Part shown: piece by piece, positions 38,746 to 49,635 of the stretch
Position numbering within the stretch: position 1 is the stretch's first letter
How the letters are laid out: each line of letters opens with the position of its first letter
NCBI GenBank assembly: GCA_027886175.1
Contig: JAJNNQ010000137.1
Coordinates: 35,388,001-35,452,000 of the forward strand
Origin: Phylloscopus collybita
Lineage: Eukaryota > Chordata > Aves > Passeriformes > Phylloscopidae
Direction: 5' to 3'
Length of the DNA stretch: 64,000 nt
Translations under genes and position numbers: made by a program
The notes under the pieces: generated by a model
Seen by the model: only the letters and a program-made list of their open reading frames with translations
Told to the model about the DNA's origin: nothing
Database searches by the model: none

Positions 38746-39661
38746 GCTTGAGGAAATTTTCCAAGGCACTGTTTGTTTACAACATACAGTAGAAGAGACA
38801 TTTTCCACATTTTCTTTTCTTCCATGTATCTTCGCAAAGTAACTAATTTGAACAAAACCTCATATTGTCCACTAGTTAGTTGAAATGCAGTTGTCTAAGT
38901 CACAAATAACACTGGAACTAAAACTCACAGCTGTAGTGGCCCCAGAAAATGTAAACCCAGTTGTAATACTGTGCTGGTGTGGTAACACTTACATCTACCA
39001 TGATTGTGATTTAACAACTCACTGCTTTTACTAAGAATTTTCAATGCTTGCTATGTCAGAATGAAATCTAAAATACCACATTCCCCTTCACCAGATTCTT
39101 TTTTTTTCATTCATATCAAGATGAATTTTGGGCCAACAAACAGAATAAAAGGAAACCTTACTCTGCTGAAGGAAGAAGAATATATTATTCATATAAATCT
39201 ATAAAAGCCTAAGTAGAAAAGTAAACACTGATGCAATATTCATAGATATGCTCACAGAAGAGAAAACAATCATTTACATCCAAAAGTCAGGTGTTGGCAC
39301 TGTGATATTGTGACAGTTCATCACCAAAGACACCCAGAGGAGAACAGCAGCTCTCCTGCTCCTTTGGTCAGTAACAATACAGTGTAGGTCACCAGTGGAG
39401 GTCTTTGCTGCAAAGGAGCAGCAGTTGTGAACACAAAAAGAGAGCAACTTCAAAGCATTCTGTGCTGAATGATCCAGAGGATGCACGGAGGCTGTGAAGA
39501 AACAGCCCTTCACTTGCCTGCTTCAGCAATTGCCTGTTTGTTCTGACAGCCCTCTCACCTCCACACCTTCAGTCCACCCTCTGCTCTTGGCCACCACTGT
39601 TCCACTCCTTTCCAAACTACATGCTGCACATGAGCATACATCCCTGATCAGCATCTAGGAA

Positions 39662-40170
39662 AATCATGGAATCAGAGAATAGTTTGAGTTATAAAAGACC
39701 CTTAAAAGTCATCTAGTCCCACTCACTTTCCATGGATAAGGACAGCTTCAATTAGAATAGTTTGTTTAGAGCCCCGTTCAACCTGACTTCAAATGTTCAA
39801 AAATTTCTTCCTCATATCTAATCTAAATCTAACCTCCTTCTGTTTGAAGCCACTACCCCTTGTGCTACTGCAACACACCCTAAGAGAAAGTTTGTCTTCA
39901 TCTTTCTTACAGGCCCCTTCAAGTATCAAAAGGCTGCAATAAGGTCTCTCCAGAGCCTTCTCTTCTCCAGCCTGAACAACCCAAACTCTCTCAGCCTGTC
40001 CTCATAGGAGAGGCGCTCCAGCCATCTGACCATTTTCATGGCCTTCCTTGCTCTAACAAGTCAACAAGTGTTGGGGGCACTGAAGCTGAATGCAGTACTC
40101 CAGCGGGGGTCTCATGAGAGCGGAGCATGGGAGCACAATCGCCTCCTGCAGCCACTGGGCCAGTTAACAC
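39662..40170 (-). mobile_element. CR1 LINE fragment, 3' end plus about 500 bases
   Basis: Starts AATCATGGAATCAGAGAATA on the plus strand, the reverse complement of the CR1 tail. It follows the CR1 order: AAGTCATCTAGTCCCACTC, TTTCTTCCTCATATCTAATC, CCACTACCCCTTGTGCTACT, CCTTCTCTTCTCCAGCCTGA and a GGGGTCTCATGAGAGCGGAG block. The right border is approximate because it runs into CpG-rich sequence. Confidence 0.93.
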
Positions 40171-40330
40171 CCTGAGTGACGCCCTCCCCTCCAGCAAGAG
40201 CTAGAGCTAAGGGATAATAAGAGTGCTGCCTGCCGGCTCTAGGTGTCACTCTCCCCGCACTCTGGCACAGCCGCATCCAGCAAGGCGCCGGGCACCGCCG
40301 CGTGTGCCTATGTGGCACAAAAACTGCGGC
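40171..40330. other. CpG-rich patch in intron 6
   Basis: About 160 bases with roughly ten CpG dinucleotides, including CAAGGCGCCGGGCACCGCC and CGCGTGTG, in an intron otherwise nearly free of CpG. It directly follows the old end of a CR1 copy, so it may be further CR1 or other repeat sequence that I cannot align from memory, or a small unmethylated regulatory patch. No exon or start was recognised. Confidence 0.45.
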
Positions 40331-40630
40331 ATCCCACACATTTGATAGTGCAAATAATCTGTGTCTTACAGAAATAGCTGAGTAAGACCATTTCCAGATA
40401 CACAGAAAAATATGTACATGGACTTGGCTCTAGTATTCAGAAGCACAATATGTTTTAAGAAGCTGGACAAACTCCCAGAAATATTTTTATCCATGCGCAG
40501 TAGTCCATTAACAATTTGTTTGCCTCTGTACTGGCCAATGCTATTCCAAATAAAAATGGAAAAGTTCAGAGAGCCGGAGGCTGATGTGGTGCTTTATGAA
40601 AACTCAGTTCCACTATATTTTTGTATTTAG

Positions 40631-40903
40631 ATCATAGGATCATAGAATAGTTTGGGATGGAAAGGACCTTTAAAGGTCACGTAGTCCCATTCCCCTGCCA
40701 TGGGCAGAGACAGCTTCAATTAGATCAGGTTGCTCAGAGCCCTCTCCAACCTGACCATGAATGTTTCCAGGGATGGGGCATCTGCCACCTCTCTGGGCAC
40801 ACTGTGCCAGTGTTTCATTCTCATAGCAAAAAAATTTCTTCCTTATATCTAATCTAAACCTACCCTCCTTTAGTATAAAATCATTACCCCATGTCCTTCC
40901 AAG
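40631..40903 (-). mobile_element. CR1 LINE fragment, 3' end
   Basis: Begins ATCATAGGATCATAGAATAG on the plus strand and continues TTTGGGATGGAAAGGACC, CAATTAGATCAGGTTGCTC, CCATGAATGTTTCCAGGGAT and TTTCTTCCTTATATCTAATC, ending near CCCATGTCCTT. Minus orientation, about 270 bases, 5'-truncated. Confidence 0.94.
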
Positions 40904-40960
40904 GGTGTGTTCCTCAAAGCAGCACCTAGTGTGCAAAGCACAGAGAGCTTGAGAGGCAGG

Positions 40961-41057
40961 CACAGAATCATGGAATAGTTTGGTCTAGAAGGGATCTTTT
41001 AAGGTCATCTAATCAAAGCCCCCTGCAATGACTAGCAACATCTTCAACTTGATCAGT
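40961..41057 (-). mobile_element. CR1 LINE fragment, short 3' end
   Basis: Starts CACAGAATCATGGAATAGTT and continues GGTCATCTAATCAAAGCCCC and ACATCTTCAACTTGATCAG. About 97 bases of CR1 3' end in minus orientation. It begins about 60 bases after the previous copy and has its own tail, so it is a separate insertion. Confidence 0.88.
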
Positions 41058-43370
41058 AGGCTGCATTGTCCATCTTTTCCGTCCCATCCTTCAGAGAGAT
41101 TGTCACAAACTTCCCACCTAGATTGCTATGCACAGCTCTCTGCTCAAAGAGAAATCAATGAACCATGGCCCAAACCAGGGACAGTTTGGTCTGGATCATA
41201 CAAGGCATTCCATGACTACGGATCACTCTTAGGGAATCAAACCAGGGAGTAGTCTGGATAGTTAGAAAATATGGCTCAGGAACCACTATCAAGCCATGTG
41301 ACCAAAGGAATCTCCATGCTAAGTTTGTCAAGGAGACCCCATATCCACTCTAGCCTGCCAAGAGCTTCTTCCCTGGCAGAAACCAAAATCAGCATAGCAA
41401 AAGTTATTGAAAGGGTGCCCCAAAGCTGTGCCATGAGCAGGACAGGACTTCCAGGCTTGATTCAGTCCATAGTAGCAGAAGAAGAGCTGCCGGAAGACTG
41501 TTTTGAGCATGGTTTGCTGCTCCTTGCAGTGTGCAGATCCATGCTGTAAGGTCCACTTCTCCCACAGGTAATGAGGATGGCTCAAGGCTGCCTAGTGTAA
41601 GGGGTTTTTGGAGCAGAAAGGTGGAGAGGAGTTTTAAACTGACCACTTACCTAGTCAACTTACCTAGCCACTAGATAAAATCTGAGGCAGTATGTGTCAG
41701 TGCATTATTATTTTTGCTTCCAACACTGCTGAATGTTAGAATGAATACAAATTTGTTCATAGTAAAGCTTACGGTAAATAAATAAGAAATATACATAATA
41801 GTAGCTGCTTATGTCAGAGGAACTTCCCTTAAGTTCTCTCCCTCATATCCCCAGACTTTTGGACACTGAGCCTGAAACACAGCTCCATTTCTTAGGAGGG
41901 GACTTGGGCTGATAGAGTCTAACTGTGCTAAATGTGACAAAAAGAACTGCAAAATGGGATGTTATTACAATGAATTTCACTTTTTCACAATGGTCTATTA
42001 GTGTTCTTTTACAGGAGAAACTGAAGTGCTTAATTTCTTCAACTTCTTTTTCCTTAGTAGTAACCTAAATGTCTGGTTTATTTGGTCAAACATCAGGTTT
42101 TATTTTCTCTTTGTATCTCAGCTCTCCATTTTGTCATAACTGACTCAGAATTTTATCCTTCCAAAGGATGCAATTAGGTTTAGGAGGATTAAATGCAGAG
42201 TTCCTATCTGTGGTGGAAATTAATATCCTAAATCAATTGGTTTTACTTTCTTTGTTTGAGAAATGGAAAAGTTTCTTCTCCTTATGTACAAAAAGTTCCT
42301 TCTCCTTAAGTACAAAATCCCTCTACAAATTCCTTTCCCTCAATCCCTCTCAACTATTGCATATGCTATATTACGTACTAAGTATAATAAACTAGATATG
42401 TGATTCCCATGCTCGTGGACTTTATTTTTAGGGTCTTGTGGAATGAGAGAAATGATCAAAATGTATTTACTTGCTTCCTCCATTCCTTTTTTTTTCTCTG
42501 CAGTGATATCACTATATATTTTATGACAGCTCTGCTTTAAGCCTCTTTTACTCACAGAAGAATCAATCCCCCTCCCTGAACTCTGTCCATCATAAATCCA
42601 TTGATAAAATCTCTGTCATTGAAATCCCATGGTTCAAGCTGAATCAGGGTTACAGCTCAGCTGAGAGTCCTCACAGATGAGGCACTGCTTGGTCTCCGCA
42701 TGGTGTCTGTTCTTTCATTTATTGTCTGTGCCAGGGCAGAAGAGTTCAGTTGCACAGCTGCATGCTATGTGAGCTATTCAGAGCACTGATGCTTTATGAA
42801 AGCAGCCTGCAGCCATCAGACAAGAAATTATACAGGTTTCTAACAGAGGAGAGACAGATGTCAATGTGCATTCTCCTGTGGGAAGAATAACTAGTTTTAT
42901 AAAAAGAGCGCTGGCCCAGTTTTTGAAAGGTACAATGAGTGGCAGGGTTTGGTGCCCAAGTATTTCTGAAGAGCTGCACACAGGAGTTGGTTTCATTACT
43001 CATCACTTCTCCCTTTTTGTAAAGCCTGTTGACTTTGTGCTGTATCCTGACCACCATGGAAAGCTGCATTTAAGAAGAAAATTTATCTAAAGGTGATAAT
43101 GGAAATACTGTATGAGATTGCTAAATGCATTCAGTTGGTGTAAATATTTCTAAGTTTTCCAGGTGCTAGGGACTTGAATCTTTGGTCACATGTAAAGAAA
43201 AAGAAAGAGAGAATGCCTGTGAGATAGATGTTAACACACCAAAATTCCACTTCTCAGATATCCATATGGCAAAATCTCCCGTTAATTGACAGAAGAGAAA
43301 CATATGAAGTCATGAAGCATAAGTAAAAAAAAAGTAAGAGAAATCCTGAGCACACCAGGCAACATCTTAC

Positions 43371-43633
43371 CTTTCCTGGAGTCCCACAGGTTTCATTCTG
43401 AAAGGAGATGGACTGGCACACAAGGGAGGTTTGAGCTCAGGAACACATTGGCCTTGAGGGTCCACTACAACATTGATAAGCTTTGGAGCCTGTTGAGGCT
43501 GGACCATGCTGTTGGTGGGCTTATACTCAGTCTGAGATGTCTGCAGGGGAAGGGGTGAGAGGTGGATCTCCTGCTTCTTTTCCTTCTCTTGCCTTAGTGA
43601 CAACTGGATCTTCTCCTTTAATCTGTAGAGAAC
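43371..43633 (-). CDS. PTPRR: PTPRR exon 6: cytoplasmic juxtamembrane region
   Basis: This 263-base exon gives 87 codons plus two bases (enters in phase 0, leaves in phase 2). It begins VLYRLKEKIQLSLRQ, a basic stretch directly after the membrane helix, then KEKKQEIHLSP, then a long Pro/Gln/Ser-rich segment that looks unstructured, and ends KPVGLQE plus AG. Those last two bases and the first base of exon 7 make the arginine codon AGA, which opens the kinase-interaction motif as QERRGSN. The acceptor CTATAG|GTT follows a CT-rich tract and the donor is AAAG|GTAAGA. In mammals the gene also makes short cytosolic forms that start near this exon; in-frame ATGs here (for example before SLRQEK) could serve as starts, but I see no alternative first exon I can prove. 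The Pro/Gln-rich part differs most from recalled human sequence. Confidence 0.94.
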
Positions 43634-46600
43634 CTATAGAAATAAAGAGGACAGCTCCACCTCAATTGCCTGGTAAACAAGGCAAGGAAGGTATCACAAA
43701 TGCTGGATAAGATTGCTACACGTGGCTTTCATTCCTAGAAGGTAAGTCACAAGTTGTGTTACACAGCATTTCCCACAACAAGATAAATATTTCCATTACA
43801 TAAAATGCAGAGTGTACACATGGGCAGTAGGGATTTTAATAGTGAGTCAGAACTTATTTGTAATAACTGCAGTACTATTATTAAAACAGCAAATAACACA
43901 GAATGGAAATTAGTTACAGAAGACTTTGTGAAGAAGGAAATACTGATAAATAGAGTAAATGTAGAAAAAATTTCAAGCATTTTAACACAAGAGAGACAAT
44001 GGCACAAAATAAAATAGGTGTTTATGACCTAGCAAGTTACATATCTCTAATTACAGCAGCCTCAAGTTGTTTTAGAGCAGATGTTCTTAAAAGCCCTTAC
44101 TCATCTGGCATGCAGCTGACGGTTGAACAGAGTAACTTGACTAGGTCATTTTGGTAATAGGAGGCTGCTATTACTCTGAAATATTTCTCCAGGTAGGGAC
44201 AGGGTCCAACATTCTCAGAGAAACATTAACTATTCTGAAATAAAGCTGAAGGGATGAATGGCCTATGAAGTTATTTAACCATCTGTTCAGAAAAGCTTTA
44301 CAATCACCAAGAAATTGACTTCTGAACACACTGTAATACCAGGATTATCTGTCCACCTACTGTTCATGAATGTGGACATCAGATATATGCAACAAAAGCA
44401 GAAGTTGTACTGATCTTCTTCCATCAAACTCTACACTGATGTTGCTGAACTGTGACTTAGTGAAGGCAGGCAGGTAGCTTGTGCTCAGTAACGTCACTCC
44501 AGAAGTACCCATGTTAAACCTATTTAACACATCTTAATTCTTTGGAGGGCAATGCAAAAAGCATTTCTGAGCCACAGCTGTTCCATTTTCGAAACATACT
44601 CTACCAGCTATGAAATTCATGAGAACCATAAATATTGAGTGTGGAGATGGAAGGCGCTTACGCAGTTCTTTTAAAGGTGTCTGCAGATACCCTTGTACTT
44701 TCCACTTTGCTTTATCTGTTTCTGTAAAGCATTTGATTTGGATCCTTGAGTAAGACAAAACTTAGACCAGAGCATTTTTTCTCTGCAAGTCAGAAGCTCT
44801 TTGATAGCAGTTGCCCCACTAGCACCACACAAAAATCTATCATTCCGTAATTTTCCAGTGATGACTGGATATATCTCATGGCTTTGTTTGTTCAAGGATC
44901 AGCATTAGAGGTTTAGCTGGGAACTGACCTAATGTCATTAGCAATACACACATTAAACAAGACTTAGCTAGTTAAACCATCTGTTCATTCTGAAGGGTTT
45001 AGAATTCCATGGATAAGATCTCTTTGCCATAACTTTGCAGAAAAAAACAGCCCTACCGTGAAGTAAGGCATTGGTACCAGTAAAGATAAAAGAGGCACTT
45101 GGAATATTTTAACTTTTCCTCCAGTCCATGCTTTCATCTAATTTGTTTCTGATAATCAGCAGACAAATAGCTCAAATATTCATGGCCATGACAATGCTCA
45201 CCATACCTTCTTGTCACTAATATGTTTTGACATAGTTTCACTTCTTGGGGACCCAAGGAATTATGCTTTTGACTTCTAAAATGTGGACAAGTATTATTTC
45301 ATATACTGCTTAATAATCTATTATTAGACCAGAGGAAAAAAGGATAGCATGACCCTAGCAGAAATTGAAAAAAAATATAACAAACAACTTTTGATCTAAG
45401 CACTGACACTTTTCCTCAGAAAAGTGTTATATATGTATCAGAAAGTGTTACAGAGCTGTAACAGTTTTACTGAATTCTAGGTAAAATAAAAAAAATAGAA
45501 ACGGCCAAAAATATAGTGACCAACCCAATCTGTTACTCTGACACCCATTAAATGGAATAAAAACCAACATGAGCTGGTCGTTAGCTTTACAGATTGCACA
45601 TACCCCCTGTATTATCAGGTCCTGGCAAAATCTGAGACAGTGTCAATTTGCACAGTCTAAACAGTAGCACACATAAAGATACAGGTTGGACCTGGGAGGA
45701 ACAGAAAGGGCAATGCCTGCAGAAAAGACCACAGCACAATAGCAATTCCATTTAGAAGGAATTCAAGGAGTCTACTATTATTGACCTCTGCCCTAACTTC
45801 AGATCAGCTACACCCAGACTATTTCTGACAGATGTTTGCCTAAAACCTTAATGGGTGAAAACTCCCAAGCTTCCCCAAGCAATGTAATCCAGGATCTAGT
45901 GATACATGCAACAGCAAAGATCTTTCTAATGAATCAACCAAATAATCCTGGGGAAAAAAAATTGTCTTTTCCAATCCCCAATGGAGAAAGTATTATTTTC
46001 TTCCTTATGACAGCCTTTGAAATCTTCCCATGTCTGAGAACTATCATGTTTCTGCTTGCTCCTTTCCCTGTCACAAATAAACCAAATTATTTCATGTCCT
46101 CTGTGTCTCTGATCACTCTTGCATCTCATTCCTCATATAATTGCCTAAAATTTTTCATAAATGTGGTAGAGAGAGAAAAAAAAAATTAATATGACATGAT
46201 ACTTCAACCAAATAATTACCATAGCAGAGCTGAAGTCAGATATTAGAGATCATATCCTTATTTATATATCCCAGGGTAAGAAGTGTATTTTTTGCAACAT
46301 TGATGTTGCTTGTCTGCTTATCTACTTATGTGATACTGTTCTGTGATACTGCTGGAACTTTTCCTTCAGAACTGTTGTTTTGTCACATATTTCCTACATT
46401 ATATTGATGCACATGATTAGAGCTCTCGTCCCTGCCAAACAGAATTCTTGTTCTTTCCCATCTTTTCTCTGACTACCTAAGAATATTTGAAGTTCTGCTA
46501 TGGTCATACAGAATGCTTACAATTTCCAATACTGTCAGTCGTTCCAGATCATTAATAAAAATATTGTGGGGTACCAGGAAAAGCACAGCTAGCATTTTCT

Positions 46601-47727
46601 ATACCCTTCCAGTTAAATAATCAGTAACGACCAAAATACTTCTTCTCCAAAATAGAGAGCAGAGAAGAAGAGATTTCTAGAGTTACCCTCCTTTTTTTTT
46701 GGGTGAAGTGGCATGGAGACATGGAGACAGCAAGAAAGTAGAAATTAAATAAAGCAACAATTTGCAGTGATAAAATAAGTGCTTTTCAATTCTTCGGTAG
46801 ACTTTAAAAATTTGAATAACATTTTGTTATAATTTTTTGTGAACATTTGTATAAATGTGAACATTTTTTAATAACTTCAGATTAAACATACTTTCTGCCT
46901 TAAGGCTGTAAGTGGTTAAAGAAAATTAAATGTGTTTGAGAGCAAAATATCTCAAAAGACTCCAAAATACTGTGTGTTCATAAATGCTGGTAATTCAGAG
47001 AATTCAGTTAACACTTATATGTGTGCACCACAGAAGTATCACACAATTTAAAGAAGGAAAACATATAAGATACAATATTGGACAAACATGCAAAAATTAC
47101 CCTACGAAAGTCAGCGGTGGTCTTGTGTTGTTCATCTTTTGTATGACCATTGCACATTCCTATTCAACATATTAGAATTGTGCCTAATGCGCAGAAACCT
47201 GGCTACCAAACTCATACAATGTGAACAGCAAAGTTGCTCAAAAATATGATTACTCCTTCATGTACTTAGTAGTTATTTCAGTTCAAAATTTGTGTATTTG
47301 ATACACAAGTACCAACACACACCATATCAACTGTGCACTGACAACATTCTATCAATGGTGGTGTTACTTTTACTATCCAATAAAACTGAAATAAAGGCAG
47401 GAGGACTTCAGGAATCCTTGGACCTAAGAAGGTTGAGAAATCATCGCTCATTTCCCTACACAGTTACCCTGTAGATTTAAAAACCCGTTATTTATTTCTT
47501 CATCTTCCTTCTAATTACATTCTTCACTCAACTCAAAACACATCAAGAAATGTGATTCTTCAAACTTTGGTTTCCCAGCATTATGAGAGTGACCAGTTCT
47601 TATCTTGGAGTTGAGTTTCTAATAGACTTGAGAAAACACCTATCATGTAAAGAATGTGCATCCCTATCCTTCAGACTAAGAAAAGCATGAAATAAAAAAA
47701 CAAAATAAAAGTAAAAGGGAAACTTAC
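43634..47727 (-). other. PTPRR: PTPRR intron 5
   Basis: About 4.1 kb between the transmembrane exon and the juxtamembrane exon. AT-rich unique sequence. Short open frames such as 45836-46189 carry no recognisable features. No transposon, RNA gene or extra exon was recognised. Confidence 0.85.
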
Positions 47728-47838
47728 CATTAAACAAGTCACTAGAATGACAAAGATGCTGAGAAATATGACAACTGCATAAAATCCTTCTTTGCTCCAG
47801 ATTTTGTCTCCTTCATGCTGGCCTTGCAAAACATTTTT
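47728..47838 (-). CDS. PTPRR: PTPRR exon 5: transmembrane segment
   Basis: This 111-base exon gives 37 codons, phase 0 at both ends. It encodes KNVLQGQHEGDKIWSKEG followed by a hydrophobic run, about residues 19-36 of the exon (FYAVVIFLSIFVILVTCL), that is the single membrane-spanning helix. The last codon is ATG, and exon 6 continues with VLYRLKEK on the cytoplasmic side. Lys/Trp/Lys before the helix and Arg/Lys after it fit a type I topology. The donor ATG|GTAAGT is strong. The acceptor is the first AG after a long pyrimidine tract but reads AAAAAAG|AAA, with A at -3, which is unfavourable. A second AG at GCAAG|GCC lies 16 bases further in but would break the frame from exon 4. A CpG-rich block starts about 110 bases upstream in the transcript direction. 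Confidence 0.92.
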
Positions 47839-47949
47839 CTTTTTTAAGCAATGAAACAGAAAGAAAAAGGAAAAAAGTTACAGAGTGGCATGTGCAGATT
47901 AAATAGCTCTCACTGGGCATTAATCACTCTCCTCAGCTTTGTCAGTGTT

Positions 47950-48310
47950 GAAATTCCACAGCACATGGCACGACTTTGAATGCTGCCCACGCCCAGTCCA
48001 CGGAGCAGGGCCACGCCGCGCTCCCAGCGCTGCAGGGATCTCCGGCTCTCCGTGCCTGCCAAGGGTTCTCCACCAGCCAGCCGGCACAGGCTGCTTGAAG
48101 GTAAAGCAAACAAGACCCAGCGCCTTTCTTGGAAACCACCTGGCTCCTCAGGTCAAAGGGCTGGGCTCCTGCACAGGCTTTGGGAAGCGCTCAGCCTGCC
48201 TCTTTCCTCCCAGTGCTTATCTCCAGCCCCAGCACCCAGAGCCCAGCCTTCCCGGTGTTTACACCTGACACGGAGCAAAGAGCAGGTGGCTTGCTGGTTT
48301 GCCTTCATGA
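47950..48310 (-). promoter_or_regulatory. CpG-rich block just upstream of the transmembrane exon, candidate internal promoter
   Basis: About 360 bases with roughly 15 CpG dinucleotides and clearly raised GC content (for example GGGCCACGCCGCGCTCCCAG), in an intron where CpG is rare. It ends about 110 bases before the exon 5 acceptor in the transcript direction. PTPRR is known in mammals to make short isoforms from internal promoters, so a promoter here is plausible. I see no TATA box at a fixed site and cannot show transcription. Overlapping open frames on both strands here (the longest 161 codons, 47980-48465 plus) are best explained by GC content lowering stop-codon frequency. Confidence 0.4.
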
Positions 48311-49617
48311 GCCAGGAAGCCCTCACACCGTCACCTCTAGATTACACACATACATATGTAAAAAATATTGATTTTGCTGAAAATAATCTCAGGATCTGTC
48401 TATCTATAATTCTGATTATGCTTAATCTCATTATCTTTGGCTTCCTGCTGATGGAACATTTCTGAAACAGCTGTGCACACTAAAATTTCCAGAACTCCTG
48501 GGGAACTCCTGGGGATTATAAAATAATAATGATTGTAAAAGCATTTATTTTTGTCTTTACTGCAGCACTGGGACTTGGTTGGAGTATTAAATTACCAGAA
48601 TTTCACTATGCTTTCAAATAGAGATTTTGTAGCAGAAACAAAGTACATGTACCCTTGGTCTAACTGCAATTTATTATTTAGAATAAAGTATGTTGTCTGA
48701 TGTTTCTGGGACCACAGTTCAGTAGACAATGCCCTTCCAATTTTCAGCGACTTGCTGAAATTTTCTTCATTGTGTCTTTTCAGTAGACTTCTCAGACTGA
48801 GTAAAACCAACTTTCTAAAATTCTGGTTTCCATTGTAAATGTTCAAGGTCTTTGTGTTTCCCTCTCACTGAAATTCTCTAATGGCTTTAAATAAATCTCT
48901 TGTTTAACTAAGAAGTTGTCTTCCCATCCCAATGTGGCCTTTTTTCCTCTCTGGAGATGTTGTGTAAGAGGACTGGCAGTTTATCACAGAGGAAAGAGTT
49001 CCTCCATAAAACGATGAGTGGCTGCTCAATGGGCCTGTGTATCTGCAGGGATGCTCTGACACTTTACATGGGTACATCATTCCCCAGGGTCTGTTTAGCC
49101 AGCCATTAGCCTGCTCTTTTGCACAGCTAGTGTATCAAGCCAACTTTGTCTTCCAAAAAGGCAAGCCTCCCAAACCCAAGCCTCTTCAGCCTCTCAAACA
49201 CAGAAAGTCTGGATGATGATGAATTAATATGGGAAAGCTTCCTGAGGAGTGCGAGATCATGGCCTGAGGAAGAGAACAAGCTGACAAAAAATGCTGGCTG
49301 CTGCATCTTGATATAGTTTTCATGGTACTCCTTTCAACACAAGATGATGCCCTGCTTGTTTTGAAAAGAGTTAGGACAATGCAAGACAATTCACAGTTAC
49401 AATCGCCACAGAATGCAAACATTTAGAGAGGAATTTGGTAGCGTGGCTAATTTACTGAGACTTGCTTGAAGAAATGCTTATGTGTAACTGGGAGTTGACA
49501 GCTTTAGAACTGAAAGCATAATAAAGAAGAGTTTTCTTTGGAAGTAATAGTCCTGGGGACCAGAATGGGAACCCTTCAGAACAACTACAGAAACCAATCT
49601 TGTAATATTAATATATT

Positions 49618-49635
49618 TGTGTGTGTGTGTGTGTA
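49618..49635 (+). repeat. (TG)n microsatellite
   Basis: About nine TG repeats followed by TAATCG. Simple sequence, probably length-variable. Confidence 0.85.

Larger units (their letters stand above)
20500..43370 (-). other. PTPRR: PTPRR intron 6 (largest intron)
   Basis: About 22.9 kb between the juxtamembrane exon and the docking-motif exon. It contains CR1 copies at 22038-22812, 36192-36346, 39662-40170, 40631-40903 and 40961-41057. It also has a mixed AT/GTAT microsatellite near 24625, inverted repeats at 21794, 31462 and 37872, an AT-rich zone at 38635-38745 and a CpG-rich patch at 40171-40330. The locally GC-richer parts at about 23000-23500 and 25490-25960 give overlapping open frames in several phases but no recognisable protein. 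In mammals, short PTPRR isoforms use internal promoters, so an unannotated first exon may lie in this intron; I could not locate one. Confidence 0.82.

Noticed and set aside
47980..48465. 161-codon open frame on the plus strand
   Set aside because: Overlaps open frames in other phases and on the other strand within the CpG-rich block; low stop frequency from GC content explains it better than a gene.
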